From NCBI GenBank assembly GCA_009760855.2, contig WPIO01000035.1, positions 1,584,501-1,644,500 of the forward strand: 60,000 nt of DNA, read 5' to 3'. The notes under the pieces were generated by a model, which was given only the letters and a program-made list of their open reading frames with translations, had not been told where the DNA came from and did no database searches. A program made the position numbers and the translations under genes. How positions within the stretch are numbered: position 1 is the stretch's first letter; each line of letters starts with the position of its first letter. Positions 24,591-36,625 of this stretch are shown piece after piece. Source of the stretch: Cristatella mucedo (lineage: Eukaryota; Bryozoa; Phylactolaemata; Cristatellidae).

Positions 24591-25275
24591 GAAATTCTGT
24601 TGAGGAGAAATTAACTTCAAATATTTGTGGGTAATAGAATTGCTTTTACAAATTAATCATTACTGCAATGCAAATTTACCACCGATATACGTAAGCCTAC
24701 AGAGTTTTAATTATTCAAGGATTTTTCGAAAATAGGTAAAAATTTATCCAGCCTTTTTAGTAAGACAATATGGAAAATCAAGTTGTTAAATATGTGCTTC
24801 AGCCTGCTTGTAAGAATACCTGATTGAAAAAAATCACTCTGGTTTCGAGGAAACCCACATGCTGACCTGATTGACTAACACTATCTTAATAGGGATTTTA
24901 TCCTTTACGCCACAATACTTATAACTATTGCCTCTCCATGAAGATACCCAATGTTTTCTGATTAATTCATGGATAGTGAAGCCTGATTTTTCAAACATAG
25001 ATTAAAGCTGCTTTATTAGTGGATAGGGATTTTTATAAGGACAGATTGTACCACCATTTAAATCACGTAACTAATATCTTTCAAAAAATATTTTGTAATC
25101 TCAGTAGTCCTACAGTTATCTTTTTTTTAAGATGCCTTAACAGGTTTTACATTCCACCTGACAAAAAGTAATCGTCTATTGTTAGACATGACCGATGCTG
25201 TTTTCACACTCCGTTCTATTCACGCTTTGCATGAATTGATACATAAGAAGTGCTTAAGACATTGGGTAGCCATGG

Positions 25276-26884
25276 ATGCATACACTTTTTGCGCCAGTAC
25301 AAGTCAAACCCGATTGAAAAGAAAATCGGTGGCAATGAGGAAAAACATATTTTTATAGAGATAGTTTAATTAGATTCCTCACGATGTGCATTTATGCGAT
25401 ATGATGCTAATCTGCTTATAAGATGATTACACCATACTTAGCCTTTGCTTAGACTCAGTAGGAGTTAAGAGCAAAGATAAATGGCCTCATGAGTATAGGG
25501 TCAGGTTTGAATACCAACTTTAAGCAAATATCTAGAGTGAATCGTGTCACGTTAGCTGTAACAGCTAATTGATTTAATAATTGGGGCTAACTTATTAGTC
25601 AGCTAACGATTGATAGCTGAAGCTGCACTAGATGGGATGTAGTTATTTCAGTACTAATACCAAAATATGGCTGCCACTCTCATGGCTGTGTCTCAGTCAC
25701 CAAACCTGATAAATTAATCCTATCCTTTAGGTGAATCATTACAATGTAAATTCGGAAATAATACAACGAGTAGACTTCACCAGGTGATATTATGGGTGCA
25801 TTAGGTACGGTATCCAACAGACAAATAGACGCTAGGACAGGCTTTTTCAGGTCGTCAGAAGATAGACTGCTATAACCTGCTGTACATTGCACTAAATACA
25901 TAGATAATAAATACAAGCTGATTGTCTCGTTTTGTATAGAAATAGAAGAGCCTTATAGACACACTAACGCTTCCAGATGCATATAAAGGAACACCCTTAG
26001 GATTTGAACAGAAGACCTTGGAGACCCCACGGTATTAAAGAACAACCGCCCTATCCAAAGTGCTATCACATCTGCCATACTCAATTAGACATCAACCGTG
26101 TCCACGATGGAAGCAACGAAATTGGGTTATGGTTCATAAATATCGTTTTTTAAGGAAATACCCAAGAAATATCATGTCACTGTGCTTAATTCTCGTTTTA
26201 TGCCTTCAAGAGTCGTAGACCAGGCAGAATTTTCAAAATTTAAAATGCAATTAAGCTGTCACAATTATACAATGCTGTAAAAAGGTCAGCTTCGATTAAA
26301 ATAAATAGAGAACAGTGTGTAACGTTTACCTACCAAATTTAACGTTATTGTGCTCGCTTGTTCTCACGTCAAGGTCTTGAATGGACCGGGTAAAATTACA
26401 GCTCAAAATATTATAGATAATGCACAGCTGCCATTTCCTCAAAATAAGGCTACACGCAGATATTTATTTCAAGAACAGACTATTGTGAGGTTAATTTTAA
26501 ATTTTGTTGGATCTACCTTGCTCAATCATACGCTATAGCTTCCGTGCCGTTCAATAATTTATAAAATAATTTAATTGCTACACTGCTCTGACTTTTTCAA
26601 AAAGCTCTAACAACTGGTATCTCGTTTGTAATTGTAGACGTTAGTATTCCAGGCTTATCTAGTTAGTTATTAAGTGTGTTCATTATCGTGCTCTGGCCTG
26701 AGACTGTCAAACCAGATGGAAATTCTACACAGGCAAACTGAATTGCAGCTGCCATTTAAAGAAGAGTTTCATCCGACTTCGATTTTAATTATAAGATCAT
26801 CAATAACAAAATCTTAGGTAATCGAACCATATGTTACGGTAATAAGATTAGGTTCACGATTGAGTAAGGATCCGTGAATTTGTT
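25276..26884. other. AT-rich DNA with one SINE2-like remnant
   Basis: Apart from the SINE2-like stretch at 25900-26095, nothing recognisable is present. A minus-strand reading frame at 25680-25916 has no motif I know. Confidence 0.45.
25900..26095 (-). mobile_element. tRNA-like SINE remnant, family SINE2
   Basis: On the minus strand: GATAGCACTTTGGATAGGG (A-box-like), then CTGTTCAAATCCTAAGG (a good B box), then AAGGCTCTTCTATTTC and AATCAGCTTGTATTTA, matching the 34.2-kb copy. Divergence is high. Confidence 0.45.
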
Positions 26885-27155
26885 CGGGAGGAACGTTTTG
26901 TATAGCCCACTCAAAGCCTAAGCTGCTTTTGGTACACATTCGGTCGCTAACAGATTTCGTCTCACCCGACAAAGAGAAATAGGGAAGCATAGCAGAGTTA
27001 GGAGAACAGTTGATGTAGTGCAGGAGAGCAGTTGATGTAAATTCAGTACCATGAAAGTAGCAGCTTCGGACTGCTGAAAAGGATGAACCATAATCACCAG
27101 CAGCAGAGTAGTTGCCGTTGCATAAGAACTGTAGGACCGAGGTTCACAGTCTAGC
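26885..27155 (-). mobile_element. family B LINE 3' end, reverse copy
   Basis: Minus-strand family-B sequence with its 5' side near 27155. It faces a plus-strand copy of the same region that begins about 10-25 bases further right, giving a head-to-head inverted pair. Confidence 0.75.
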
Positions 27156-27164
27156 TGTCCCATT

Positions 27165-27520
27165 CCTCAACTTAAAGAGAGTTGGCGACCAAAGCTTTAG
27201 CTCTGCAGGTCCTAGACTGTGGAACTCGCTTCCACAATTCTGACGCAACGACATCTACTCTCCAACTGCCGACTATGGCACGTCTTTTTCAGCGGTCCTG
27301 AACTGCTACTTCTATGCTACTCACTACCTCAACTGCTCTCCTAACTCTGCTACGCTTCCCACTTTCTCTTTGTTGCGTGAGACGAAGTCTGTTGGCTACC
27401 GAATGCGTACCGAAAGCCGCTTAGGCTGTGAGTGAGCTATACAAAAATCTCCTGCGTAACGCCCACATGGTCTTTATGACTATGTGGAGTTACTGACGGA
27501 GATACATTACATTATGACCT
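27165..27520 (+). mobile_element. family B LINE 3' end, forward copy
   Basis: Opens with the C-terminal LINE motif GDQSFSSAGPRLWNSLPQF, then runs through the family-B 3' region to GATACATTACATTA. It is close to the copies at 2.1 kb (reverse) and 56.7 kb. Confidence 0.8.
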
Positions 27521-27529
27521 GTAAAGTTA

Positions 27530-27680
27530 AAGCTTGTGTCGCCTACTCTCGGCGAATGAATGGAACAGCTAATTTCTTGTCTATAGAGGCGATTATGGCT
27601 CGGAATTTGGGGAGGCTGAAATAGGTGCAGCAGCTCAGCGAGTTAGGGAAGAGCCAAGTAGTGGAGGGTCTTGTGGATCA
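27530..27680 (-). mobile_element. small reverse LINE fragment
   Basis: On the minus strand it reads HYLALP, LLHLFQPPQIP and RVGDTSF, corresponding to the C-terminal region just before the WNSLP motif of the neighbouring copies. Confidence 0.5.
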
Positions 27681-27689
27681 GCCTAAGAA

Positions 27690-28400
27690 CTGTTTTTGTG
27701 ACATCCCGTCTTGACTTCTGCAACTCACTGCGTGCTGGCCTACGGCATTTGCAATCAGGCGATTACAGCTGGTGCAAAACTCTGCAGCTAAGCTTGTCTG
27801 TCGTGAGCATAGCAGTTCCCTCAAGACACCACTTCTTGCCGACCTGCACTGGCTACCAGTTATGCAACGGATCGATCTTAAGGTTTTGTCGCTCACCTTA
27901 AGGTCACTTTATTGTTTGGCTCCAGCCTCTTTCACAGATCTACTCTCCCACCGGGCCAAGCATTGTACCACCCACTTTTCGGAATCCCACAGTTTTCCAA
28001 TACCTCGTACAAACCTCAAATTCTATGGAGACCAAGCATTTAGTTCGTATGCACCAAGAGCCTGGAACTCACTCCCTAATCGCGTCAGAACAAGCCCTGA
28101 TTTCACCACATTTAAAAAGAGCTTTTAAACTCGCCTATTTAGGACAGCATTAGGTGGGTCCCTGTGATTCGTTCTTCATGTGCTTATGCATGCTGACACT
28201 GTGCATGCTGCCAGTAACCACATTTGCATAATGACCATGTGCATGCCATCCCGTACCATGTTATCAATGTTGTTTATCGAGCATGATATTACTCACCGTT
28301 TAATAGGGTTCCCTTTGCAGCTAATGTAAAGCGCCTGGAAAGAGATTGAATCTCTGAGGGTGCTTTATCAAATGCATTGCAATTATTATTATTGTTATCT
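27690..28400 (+). pseudogene. best-preserved LINE C-terminus and 3' UTR (family A), 5'-truncated
   Basis: The cleanest family-A 3' end in the window. It starts at FVTSRLDFCNSL and has one frame break near 27770. From 27772 to 28128 it is open for 118 codons: LVCREHSSSLKTPLLADLHW, then LPVMQRIDLKVLSLTLRSLY, GDQAFSSYAPRAWNSLPNRV and FKKSF, then stop. This is the normal end of an L2-type ORF2. The 3' UTR and end motif (AAAGCGCCTGGAAAGAG, GGGTGCTTTATC, ATT repeats) follow. The truncated copy lacks the polymerase core and cannot move itself. Confidence 0.85.
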
Positions 28401-29999
28401 TAAATAATTTGATCAACCAGTATCCATCCCAGCTCTTTTAGCTGACAAGGCTGGTGCTCAAACCTCTGGGACTTGAAGACTAGGTCTTCAGCTATATTCA
28501 AAGTCAGCTATGGTTGCCTAATTGTATTCTTCGGTAGCCCAGCCAAAAGAAAATGTAAAAAACTTTTCTCTCTCATTGTAAGCAAAAAAAGCTGATCGCA
28601 GCTTTAAAAAAAAACAGGAGCACTACATTCATTTTTTAGGGGTGTTATATAAGCCTGGTGCCAGTCCAACGAAAGTCAGAGGACGTCTCCAAATGTTCTT
28701 CATCATTAAGCAATCAAAGTCAGTTTTGCACTAATCGATCTTTTCAAACTGGAGCTTGTTAGAATATATATAGAGTTGTTTGAACTAGCATTTGGGTTGG
28801 GCAATCAGATAATCTAGCCCTAGAACTCTCAATATCACACTCATGAGGAGTGTTTGATCACTTGGCATACCAATCTGTAGCATTTAGAACTGAAGCAGCA
28901 GTTTCACAAAGTATTGTATGTACATATAACTTTTGCGGCTCTAATGCATTACAGGCTGGCTCTTAAGGGTCAGTTGAATTTTCGCACGAGCACATGGAAG
29001 CTCAGCTGCATAAATTTCACTTGATGAACCTGCGATACCATTCTGCAAAATAAGAAATACAATTCTTCCGTTGTCCGAGGTTTATTGCAAACATGGCACT
29101 TGTCTGGCATTGCATGACAGTGATAATCCGGCTGCAAAGTATTGGCAAAGCAGGATTAAACCTAACTGCTAAAGTTCATAGTTAGGGGAAAGTCTATATT
29201 ACTTCTGCTGCAGCCTTTTAGGCAAACGAATGCAAAACCAGAATTTTATCATCTCACGCATGAATGTCTGGTAACTGTATTCCCAATCGTTTCAAAAGAG
29301 CTGTACCATTTAATTTTAACTACGAAATAATATATCTCAAACTACCTGTGTGCATGGAGGAGTACGAAAGGGGGAAGAAATAAACGTGTGGCGATGCTTA
29401 GTAATCATTCTATGAAAGTACCGAGATTATTTCTCTCATAAATTGTTTGGACAATTAGATGCTTAACTAATCATAGATTTAGAGTACCATTATACAAATA
29501 TTTCTTCTAACTTATAAATCTCCTGATCATTACGTCAACCGCGGCTGTATCATAATCCACAAACACCATTTGATAGTGATATCAAAGAAACTTACCATAT
29601 CTCATACTTTGGATATTTACAGGAGCGTGTCAATTAGTATATATTTCTCTGATACATGGGAACTATGTATTTTGATATATAATGATAAACTAAAATTAAA
29701 AAAAAATTCTGATTCAATCTGATTTGGCGTAACGTAATCCTTAAAGTAGTCGTGAAGTAAAAAATAATGGAATGTATTTTGGCATGAGTACATATCTTGA
29801 ATTTACCCAAGTGCTTCAGAAGCAACTAAAATGAATGACTTCATTGCATCGCTTAGAAGCATTGTGATTTTTATCATCAATCCAGGTAATTTATCTGCTA
29901 ATGTTCCAAATTAGGGCTTCAGTTGTTCAGTAGTTAAGATGCTCGAATGAAGATAAGTGTTGGAATTTGTTATATCACGACTTGGAACTTTAGGTAATA
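28401..29999. other. AT-rich DNA, no gene seen
   Basis: A vaguely tRNA-like stretch occurs at 28435-28500 but lacks a convincing B box. No exon was recognised. Confidence 0.45.
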
Positions 30000-31110
30000 C
30001 CTAGGCTTTCACTTCAGTGCAGATCAAAGTCAGTTTATAATTTTCTTTTTATCGCTCCCAGCCCTCCAGCACGCCTATTTAACTCACCTGCCTTGCTGCA
30101 AGTAATGATGACATTCACACATGGTTATCTGCAAACGTTCTTAAATTTAATGAAGATAACACCAACTATTAGCAAACCAAATGCGATTTCGAAATCGAAA
30201 AACCTAAAGCTCCAAGGCAGCATTTTCAGCTTATCTCCTGTTGAATTTGTAGTAAATCTAGGTGTTACATTTGAAAGAGTTTTTAACTTAGAATAATACA
30301 TCAGTTCATTTTCAAGTTTTAAAAACTTTCAGCTGGATAAAACTGCATAAGTTTGAGTTCGTTAGGCAGCGATACCACAATATGAGAGGACTAAGCACGA
30401 CTTGTCACCATCATGGACAGCCTGACTGACCAAAAAGTCTCCTGGATCCAACACCGCGACTTATTCAGATTTGACAATGACCAAGCCTAATTGAGAAACT
30501 CTGGACAACGTTTACGTTGTGGATCTAGCCTCTTTCCCTCTTTCATATCAGCAGTTGCTGCAGCAGTTGCCACTTCTAGCTGTCCTGAATGGGCTCCCAG
30601 TAGAGCAAAGCATCGAGTGCAAGGTTTGTCAGAGCCTTTTAGGTATAGCCGTTATGCGACTCCAGCTCTCATGTCAGATCTACACACCACCAGGGTAAGC
30701 ATCAAACCACCAGCTTTTCCGAACCTATTTACTTGATTCGTGTGTAAACCTTAAATCCTCAAGAGGGCACTCCTGTAGCTAGCATGCTCCCAAAGCTTCC
30801 AACTCTTCATTCAACTTCTGCTACAACATCCCTCGATTTTACTACATCTGGCTTAGGCTAAAACTCATGTATTTTTAACTGAATTGTGTTGGTCCATGCG
30901 ATTCGTGGTTAGTGTGCTTCTACTTATACGCTGCGCATGTTGCCATTGCAAATGCTGCCACTAATTATATTTGCATGCTGCAGCTATGCATGTCACCTCT
31001 AACCAGTCATGCTGTTGATATTAAGCATACAACTACTAACTTATCAATCATGTGACCTTTGTGCAAATATAAAGTGCCTCAATTGATAGTTAAGTTCTCG
31101 GATGGAGCAA
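30000..31110 (+). pseudogene. strongly decayed LINE (RT C-terminal half to 3' end)
   Basis: The reading PVEFVVNLGVTFERVFNLE near 30240-30295 corresponds to the NLGVxFD region after the polymerase core. Around 30480-30730 and 30780-30860 the sequence runs parallel to the C-terminal part of the 28-kb copy (AKHRV, SRYATPAL). It ends in a worn family-A 3' UTR (ACACTG-type words, AAAGTGCCTCAATTGATAG). There are many stops and indels. Confidence 0.6.
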
Positions 31111-33049
31111 TAGTTATGTATTCAAATTTATATTATCGTATCACGTGTATCCGGGATTAAGAATGGTAAAGTTTAAATGTGTGTACTGTTTGCATTAGTT
31201 AAAAAATTTTGTCAACCTTCTAAAAGCAACTAATCTATCTAATCTGTATTTATTAGTTCACTGCCACGTGTGGCATGAACCAATATTGATTTAATTATTC
31301 TTTAAACTACCAAATACACAATATACAGCTCACATTTCTTTTGCATTTAAACTAAGATCAAAATTTAACTTTAGAGTTTTGATAGCTAATAAAGGCGTAT
31401 ATAGATCTTGCCAGTATTCAAGTCTTTCTAAAATATCAGAAAATAATAATATTATTCTTTTGGCTTTTTTTATTTTAAAACCACGTTCGAGAAACATTTT
31501 TTCAGGCATCCAATATATGCTAAATGGGAAGCGGGTCAGACCGTTACTGCTGTTTCTCATGGCCTCGTGATACTTTAGCCCACACAATAGAAAATACATG
31601 GACCTACAATGCTACAATTAAAGTTTAAAGCTTATACTGTTTTGCATTTCTTTAAATAGAGTCAAATTACAAATATCCCGATTGAAAGGAATTAATTGTA
31701 AACAGCATAAGCTTTACACAGAGTTTCGAAATAGTGAGCACATATTCATAGCTCATTTAACCTACATGGTTAGTTATATTAGCTAGTATTATGAGTCTAT
31801 TCCTGAAAATGAACCAGTTTGCATTAGCTAGAGGCCATAAAAACTTTAAAAAAGTTGTAAATTGTACGTGGTATTTTAAATACTAATCTACGGTGCCAGT
31901 GGATTAGTTGTCTCACAGAAACGGCTGAGTTCAGAACATAGTAAATAAATGCTAGCAATCAGATTCTTATCACTATTATACTCACGTATCGTATATTGTT
32001 TAACGGTCTTCTTTATATACCAATCAAGGAGGCCATCATTTCTTGGGCTTGGCAAAACAGGAGGCCCACTGCAAAGATTTGAAAGCTACTTTGGTCGGAA
32101 GGTCTTTAACTTTAAATTAAGGGCTACCACGGTCATTATTGACATTGTGGGTGCTAAGTATATTTTGCAAATTAACACATGGGATTTATATGCTTATACT
32201 ACTACAGCTTTGTGGTGTAAGATATAATGGTTGTTCATGCTTGTAACGTTTACTTGTGATAAACAGTCATGGTTGGTTGACATAATTTAGATGCTAGAAC
32301 TATGCCGAGTAATTACAGGCTTTATGCATCTGATTTTCACCACTGCGAGGCTCTGTTACCGGTTTTAAAAAAGTCTTTAAAATCTGATTGCTAGAAATCT
32401 ACTTAACCTATGCTAATTCAGTTAGCCGAAAGGCACATTTTTGTCTTACTAACTTGAAATCTATTCCGTACTTGACGTTAAAACAATTGAGGAATAATGT
32501 TGCCAAGATCCAAAAAGCGAGGTTGTGCAAAGCCAGTTTTGTTACATTTATTTTAGATGTAGGGATTGAGGAAACGCCTGTTTTACTTACAAATGAATGC
32601 AATTCATTGTGTTAACTAACATAATCACCTGGATCAAAATAATTTTTTCAGGAAACGGAACGCGGTTTATAATTTAAAAACTGTGGTGAAGTGAATGTGC
32701 TTTCGGATGTAATCCGTCATTTATTTTTCCGTTTATAAAAGCTTCCATATTTTGATTTTATTTGCAGAGCGTTTAAAGTTCACCTCATAACTATGCCCAG
32801 AAGCCAGATGTTGGTTAATCCAATACCCTAGTTACACCTGGAATATTACTTAATGAAAATAAAACTCTAAATGTTTGCAAATAATTATCATGCGAATGCG
32901 AAAGTTCGAGAGATGCAAATGGATAATATTCTGTATCTAATCCATCACGATTTTTTTTCTTAAGTGAAGTTGAGCCTTCTCTGTGAGGTCAAAACCTCTG
33001 TGTTAATCCTGCCGCCATGCAAAGAGAAATGAATGAGTAGACTCATGGA
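31111..33049. other. AT-rich DNA, no gene I can support
   Basis: This contains an 89-codon minus-strand frame at 31330-31599 and a 92-codon plus-strand frame at 31949-32227. Neither has a recognised motif or convincing splice sites. Confidence 0.4.
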
Positions 33050-33720
33050 AGTTGCTGTTCCTTTGCCTTTGTAATAAAGCTGACTTGATTGTGGAGCTGA
33101 TATGGTGGTCTAACGAGAGGTCAACTTGGAACATGACAGTTGGATTTCAAGCCGATTTCATAGGTGATATGCTGGCAAACCCATTTGAGAGTTAGCCTTT
33201 CCAATATCTGAATGATCCCGGGTTTGCCAATAACTAGTAGCTTAGTTCTATAATCGTTAAATTGAAAAACACTTGAGGGCATCCAGGTGTAGATGTCATC
33301 GATACTTCAGCAAGGGAGTTGAGAGAATTTGATATACTGAAAAGCTGGGAAGGGATCATAGCGATGGTACAAGTGAGTGTCATCCGATATTGAATTCAAG
33401 GCCTAAAGTTGTCTTGGCTGTCAGATTAGCTTGAGGGAGAGTGTAAACCATGAAAAGAACCGGACCTAGCACTAGCCCGGTGGTACCCCATATTTCCGAC
33501 GTACCTCGGATGATTTCAGTTCATTCATGCCGATACTCTGGAATCTCAAACTGAGACAGGACCTGAAAAATTTCAGAGCAGCACCAGTGATGCCCAGGCG
33601 AGATGAGAGAAGCACGTGGGGATCAATAGTATCAAAAGCTGCCGAAACAATGAGCAAAACAAGCCGAGATACTCAATCCGTAACTACTTCCTAAGCAGGT
33701 CGTTGTACCCCTCAGCAACG
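33050..33720 (-). pseudogene. decayed LINE RT fragment, reverse
   Basis: The minus strand reads SAAFDTIDPHVLLSSRLGIT, then RRKYGVPPG (GVPQG box altered), then further downstream worn sequence matching the region between YADD and the C-terminal SRLDF motif. This is the polymerase core of an L2-type element. The 5' end is cut at about 33700, and stops and shifts are present. Confidence 0.75.
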
Positions 33721-34089
33721 TTGATTGCGTGGAGTGATTAAATCTAAAGAAAGACTGGAACTTACTATTAGCTAGAAATTTTGGCCTATATAAACTAGTG
33801 GTTCTGTTTTATGTTCCCACCTTGAACAGGTGGGAATTGTCGTCTTTCACTCTCACGAGCATTGTTGAAGTTAATATCAAGTAATGCAATAAAGAATCTG
33901 TATGGATGTAGTTATCAGTTCTTTTATTGCATGCACACTATTTTTGACCACGATCTGTCATCCATGGTAAATTTAGCTCATACATTCATTACATGCACTA
34001 AGGGACAACTAAGAGTTAAAATAAGCTTGTAGGTGGATATACCAAAGGCTTCTGCTTGTCTTAAATCTCTATTCAGCTAAGTTTGGTTA

Positions 34090-34300
34090 CGTGAGGACTA
34101 ACAGTACATGACGTAACGGCACACTAGGTAAGGTGGTTGCTTTGCACTACCTCCGGCTGGATGTCGTGGGTTAAAATCTTGCTTCGACCAATCCTTCAAA
34201 GACACTGCGAGCACTGGTTACAGCGTTCATGTTGATTTTTGTCACGTTACGAAAGAGGCTGTTAAATCAGCTTGTACTTTTACAAGAAACTTTATAGGTA
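34090..34300 (+). mobile_element. tRNA-derived SINE, family SINE2
   Basis: A-box-like GGTAAGGTGGTTGC near 34130, then GTCGTGGGTTAAAATCTTGC (B-box region) near 34163, then a non-tRNA body with GTCACGTTACGAAAGAGGCT and GTTAAATCAGCTTGTAC. This is the most complete SINE2 copy in the window. There is no L2-like tail. Confidence 0.5.
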
Positions 34301-34582
34301 TCAACTAAGTGTTTATTCAAAAAATTAGTATATTGGTGTTTTGTCACTTTCCATGCTAAGAGTGTGTGAAAAAACACATGTTTCTACCATTACAAATCAT
34401 TTGGTGTCAGACTACTTGAGAAGTAGTTTCGAAGAGAGGTTCAGTTTACGACGGAATCTCTGTGTACTTATTGAGAGCCATAGTAGTTATTTATTGAGCT
34501 GTCTATATCCTTTATGCCCAGTCTTGTTAGGAAAAAGCGATCCGACAGCACAGATTTAAAAGCTAATCTAGATAAACATGCA

Positions 34583-34891
34583 TCTTAATCAAGCATCGTA
34601 CCACCGGCTTTTTAGAATCCAACAGTTTACAAATATCTCTTAAAACCTTAAATCCTTTGGAGACCATGCATTTAGTTCGTTTGCTCCCAAAGCCTGGAAC
34701 TCCCTCCCGACTTGCATCACAACATCTCTTGACTTTACCAAATTTTAAAAGAATTTAAAAACACACCTACTTAGGACAGCATATAGGGGGTCCCTGTGAT
34801 TCATCCTTCTTGTGCTTTTGCTTGCTTACACTGTGTCTACTGCCACTAACAACATGTGCATACTGACCCTGAGCATGTCACCCTTAACCAT
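34583..34891 (+). mobile_element. LINE C-terminus and 3' UTR (family A), left part, host of a nested insertion
   Basis: Starts at AGCATCGTACCACCGG and includes a worn GDHAFSSFAPKAWNSLPT-like end. It runs into the 3' UTR and breaks at TTAACCAT (34884-34891). The sequence resumes after an equal TTAACCAT at 35280-35287. Confidence 0.85.
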
Positions 34892-35279
34892 AATAATAAT
34901 AATAATAATAATAATAATTCACTTGATAAAGAACCCTCAGAGAACTTAATCTCTCTCTAGGCGCTTGCATTTGCTGTAAAGTGAAATGCAATTGAATGGT
35001 AAGTAAAATTATGTTTGAAAAACAATCGAAATGAATAATATGGTTAGGGGTGACATGCACAGGGTCAGCATGCAAATGTGGTTAGTGGCAGCATGCACAG
35101 TGTCAGCACGCATAAGCACAACAAGGACGAATCACAGTGACCCACTAAATGCTGTCCTAAATAGGTGTGTTTTTAGGTTCCTTTTAAATGTGGTCAGGTC
35201 AGGGGATGTTCTGACGCAGGTCGGGAGGGAGTTCCAGGCTTTGGGAGCATATGAACTAAATGCACGGTCTCCAAAGGAT
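34892..35279 (-). mobile_element. nested 388-bp family A LINE 3' end, reverse
   Basis: A reverse family-A copy with a clean (TTA)n tail at 34892-34918, the end motif, the 3' UTR and a C-terminal piece up to AAATCCTTTGGAGACC. It sits inside a forward copy of the same family and is flanked by an 8-base target-site duplication, TTAACCAT. Its good preservation and intact tail mark it as one of the younger insertions here. Confidence 0.9.
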
Positions 35280-35420
35280 TTAACCATGCTATTCATGTAG
35301 TTTATCAAACATCATATTACTTAACATTCAATTGCGGTTCTAATTGTAGCAAATGTATAGAGCTTAGAAAGAGATTGAGTGCTATGAGGGCGTTTTATGA
35401 AGTGCATTGTTATTACTGAT
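35280..35420 (+). mobile_element. LINE 3' UTR (family A), right part of the interrupted host
   Basis: Continues the copy broken at 34891: GCTATTCATGTAGTTTATC, GAGCTTAGAAAGAGATTGAG, GGGCGTTTTATGAAGTGC, and a short ATT tail. Confidence 0.85.
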
Positions 35421-36009
35421 TGGTTGTCTCTCCACCTGTAGCCTAACCATCTGCAAAAGCCCACGGCCCTACTTTGTTGAACCAGGTGTTTTGTCAGTGT
35501 GACACGAATTTCATTGGCTGGTCAACATAGTATTGAAAGCATGCCTGAAATATTTTGATTTTAATTAAATTAGGACCTGGTCGTGGACAATCCATTATTA
35601 ATGGCTATTTTATTCTGATGACTTTGATAGAAAACTGCTGAAGATACTGCAAGCCACTGCCCATTCACATTGGAAGTGAATGTGTTTTTAAATGACACCA
35701 GAATCGTTTTATTGCATAGGCAGTACAGCAAAATCATTGGACTGTGGAATGTGTGATGTTCTTAATTCAAGTAATGGAAGCATCATGGCTGTAACGCCTC
35801 TTTTCAACGTGTAGAAGTTTCTGTCTATGAAGTGATTGACTGTATTTTTTTGAAGTTCGGACAGGCTCTTGCAGGGCAGTGGGGTGCGATGCTCGTAACC
35901 TAAGTTATTTTTTTCTAGCCAGGACAGAAATTTTTTATAACTTCCCAGGTGCTGTATAACTATGTGCATTTAAATATTCAGAAGCAAAATTAGTAACATT
36001 AGCAATCTT
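35421..36009. other. no gene seen
   Basis: An 86-codon minus-strand frame at 35709-35969 has no recognised motif or splice context. Confidence 0.4.
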
Positions 36010-36125
36010 ATGCCTCTAACGATTTAACCTAGCTACTTTTGCTGCATGTTTAAAGTGCCTTTAAAGAGATTAAGTTATCTGATGTCACTGAAGACACTTG
36101 TTATTATTATTATTATTATGTTATT
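36010..36125 (+). mobile_element. short LINE 3' tail (family A)
   Basis: Contains GCTGCATGTTTAAAGTGCC, AAAGAGATTAAGTTATCTGA and a TTATTATTATTATTATTATG tail. Confidence 0.7.
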
Positions 36126-36459
36126 ATATAATCACAGTTTTTGTGATTACCGTCATATTGACGTTAAAGGTGAAGGTAAATATAGTAAATACCACAATAT
36201 TATTTTGCCCAAAATAGCAGTTTATTTAAATAAAACAGATTCAATATTACATTTGTAGAAATATGGAAAGCCCCCTAAAAACGTGCCACTACATTGACAG
36301 TATACATTAAGGTAGTAATAAAAATAAATGAAGCATCAGTTACTGTGATATAAAAAATAAGAGTCTTGTAATATAGAGGAATATGCAGAAATATATAACA
36401 TGCATATACAGATAGACAATATATTTGTAAGACATAAAGATACTTTCAACGTAAGCTCA

Positions 36460-36625
36460 TGACTTGTATCTGGTTTAACAGAGTCATTGGTGCTGCAAAC
36501 AAGGACGCATAACGTCTTTAACCACCTCTTGTAGTTGGCAACAAATGTTTCCAAATGTGGCCAACTGCAGGAATTGAACTCACGACCTCTGTTTTAAAAA
36601 TAAAACGCCTTACAATATTTGACAT
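36460..36625 (-). mobile_element. possible tRNA-derived SINE remnant
   Basis: On the minus strand, GAGGTCGTGAGTTCAATTCC is a near-consensus Pol III B box, with an A-box-like stretch upstream. The body resembles SINE2 weakly (GAGGTGGTTAAAGACG). Confidence 0.35.

Larger units (their letters stand above)
20986..25275 (+). repeat. 4.8-kb tandem duplication, unit 2 (4.3 kb)
   Basis: Direct copy of 16171-20985. The left end, the junction and the right end all share GGAT: CCCAGGATTTCAG before unit 1, GCCATGGATTTCAG at the junction, GCCATGGATGCATA after unit 2. Four bases of microhomology suggest unequal exchange or template switching at GGAT. About 525 bases found in unit 1 are missing near 22230. 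Confidence 0.9.

Noticed and set aside
27671-27901. Two overlapping frames on opposite strands beside the LINE at 27.7 kb
   Set aside because: Shadows of the LINE C-terminus, whose true frame is 27772-28128.
31330-31599. 89-codon minus-strand open frame
   Set aside because: No recognised motif, no splice context, and AT-rich DNA of this length gives such frames by chance.
32388-32615. Frame with LTLKQLRNNVAKIQKARLC, similar in spacing to Ig strands E and F
   Set aside because: No acceptor in phase, no B-strand Cys or C-strand Trp upstream in the frame, and no donor before the stop.
34892-34918. (TTA)n run as an independent microsatellite
   Set aside because: It is the tail of the nested reverse LINE.
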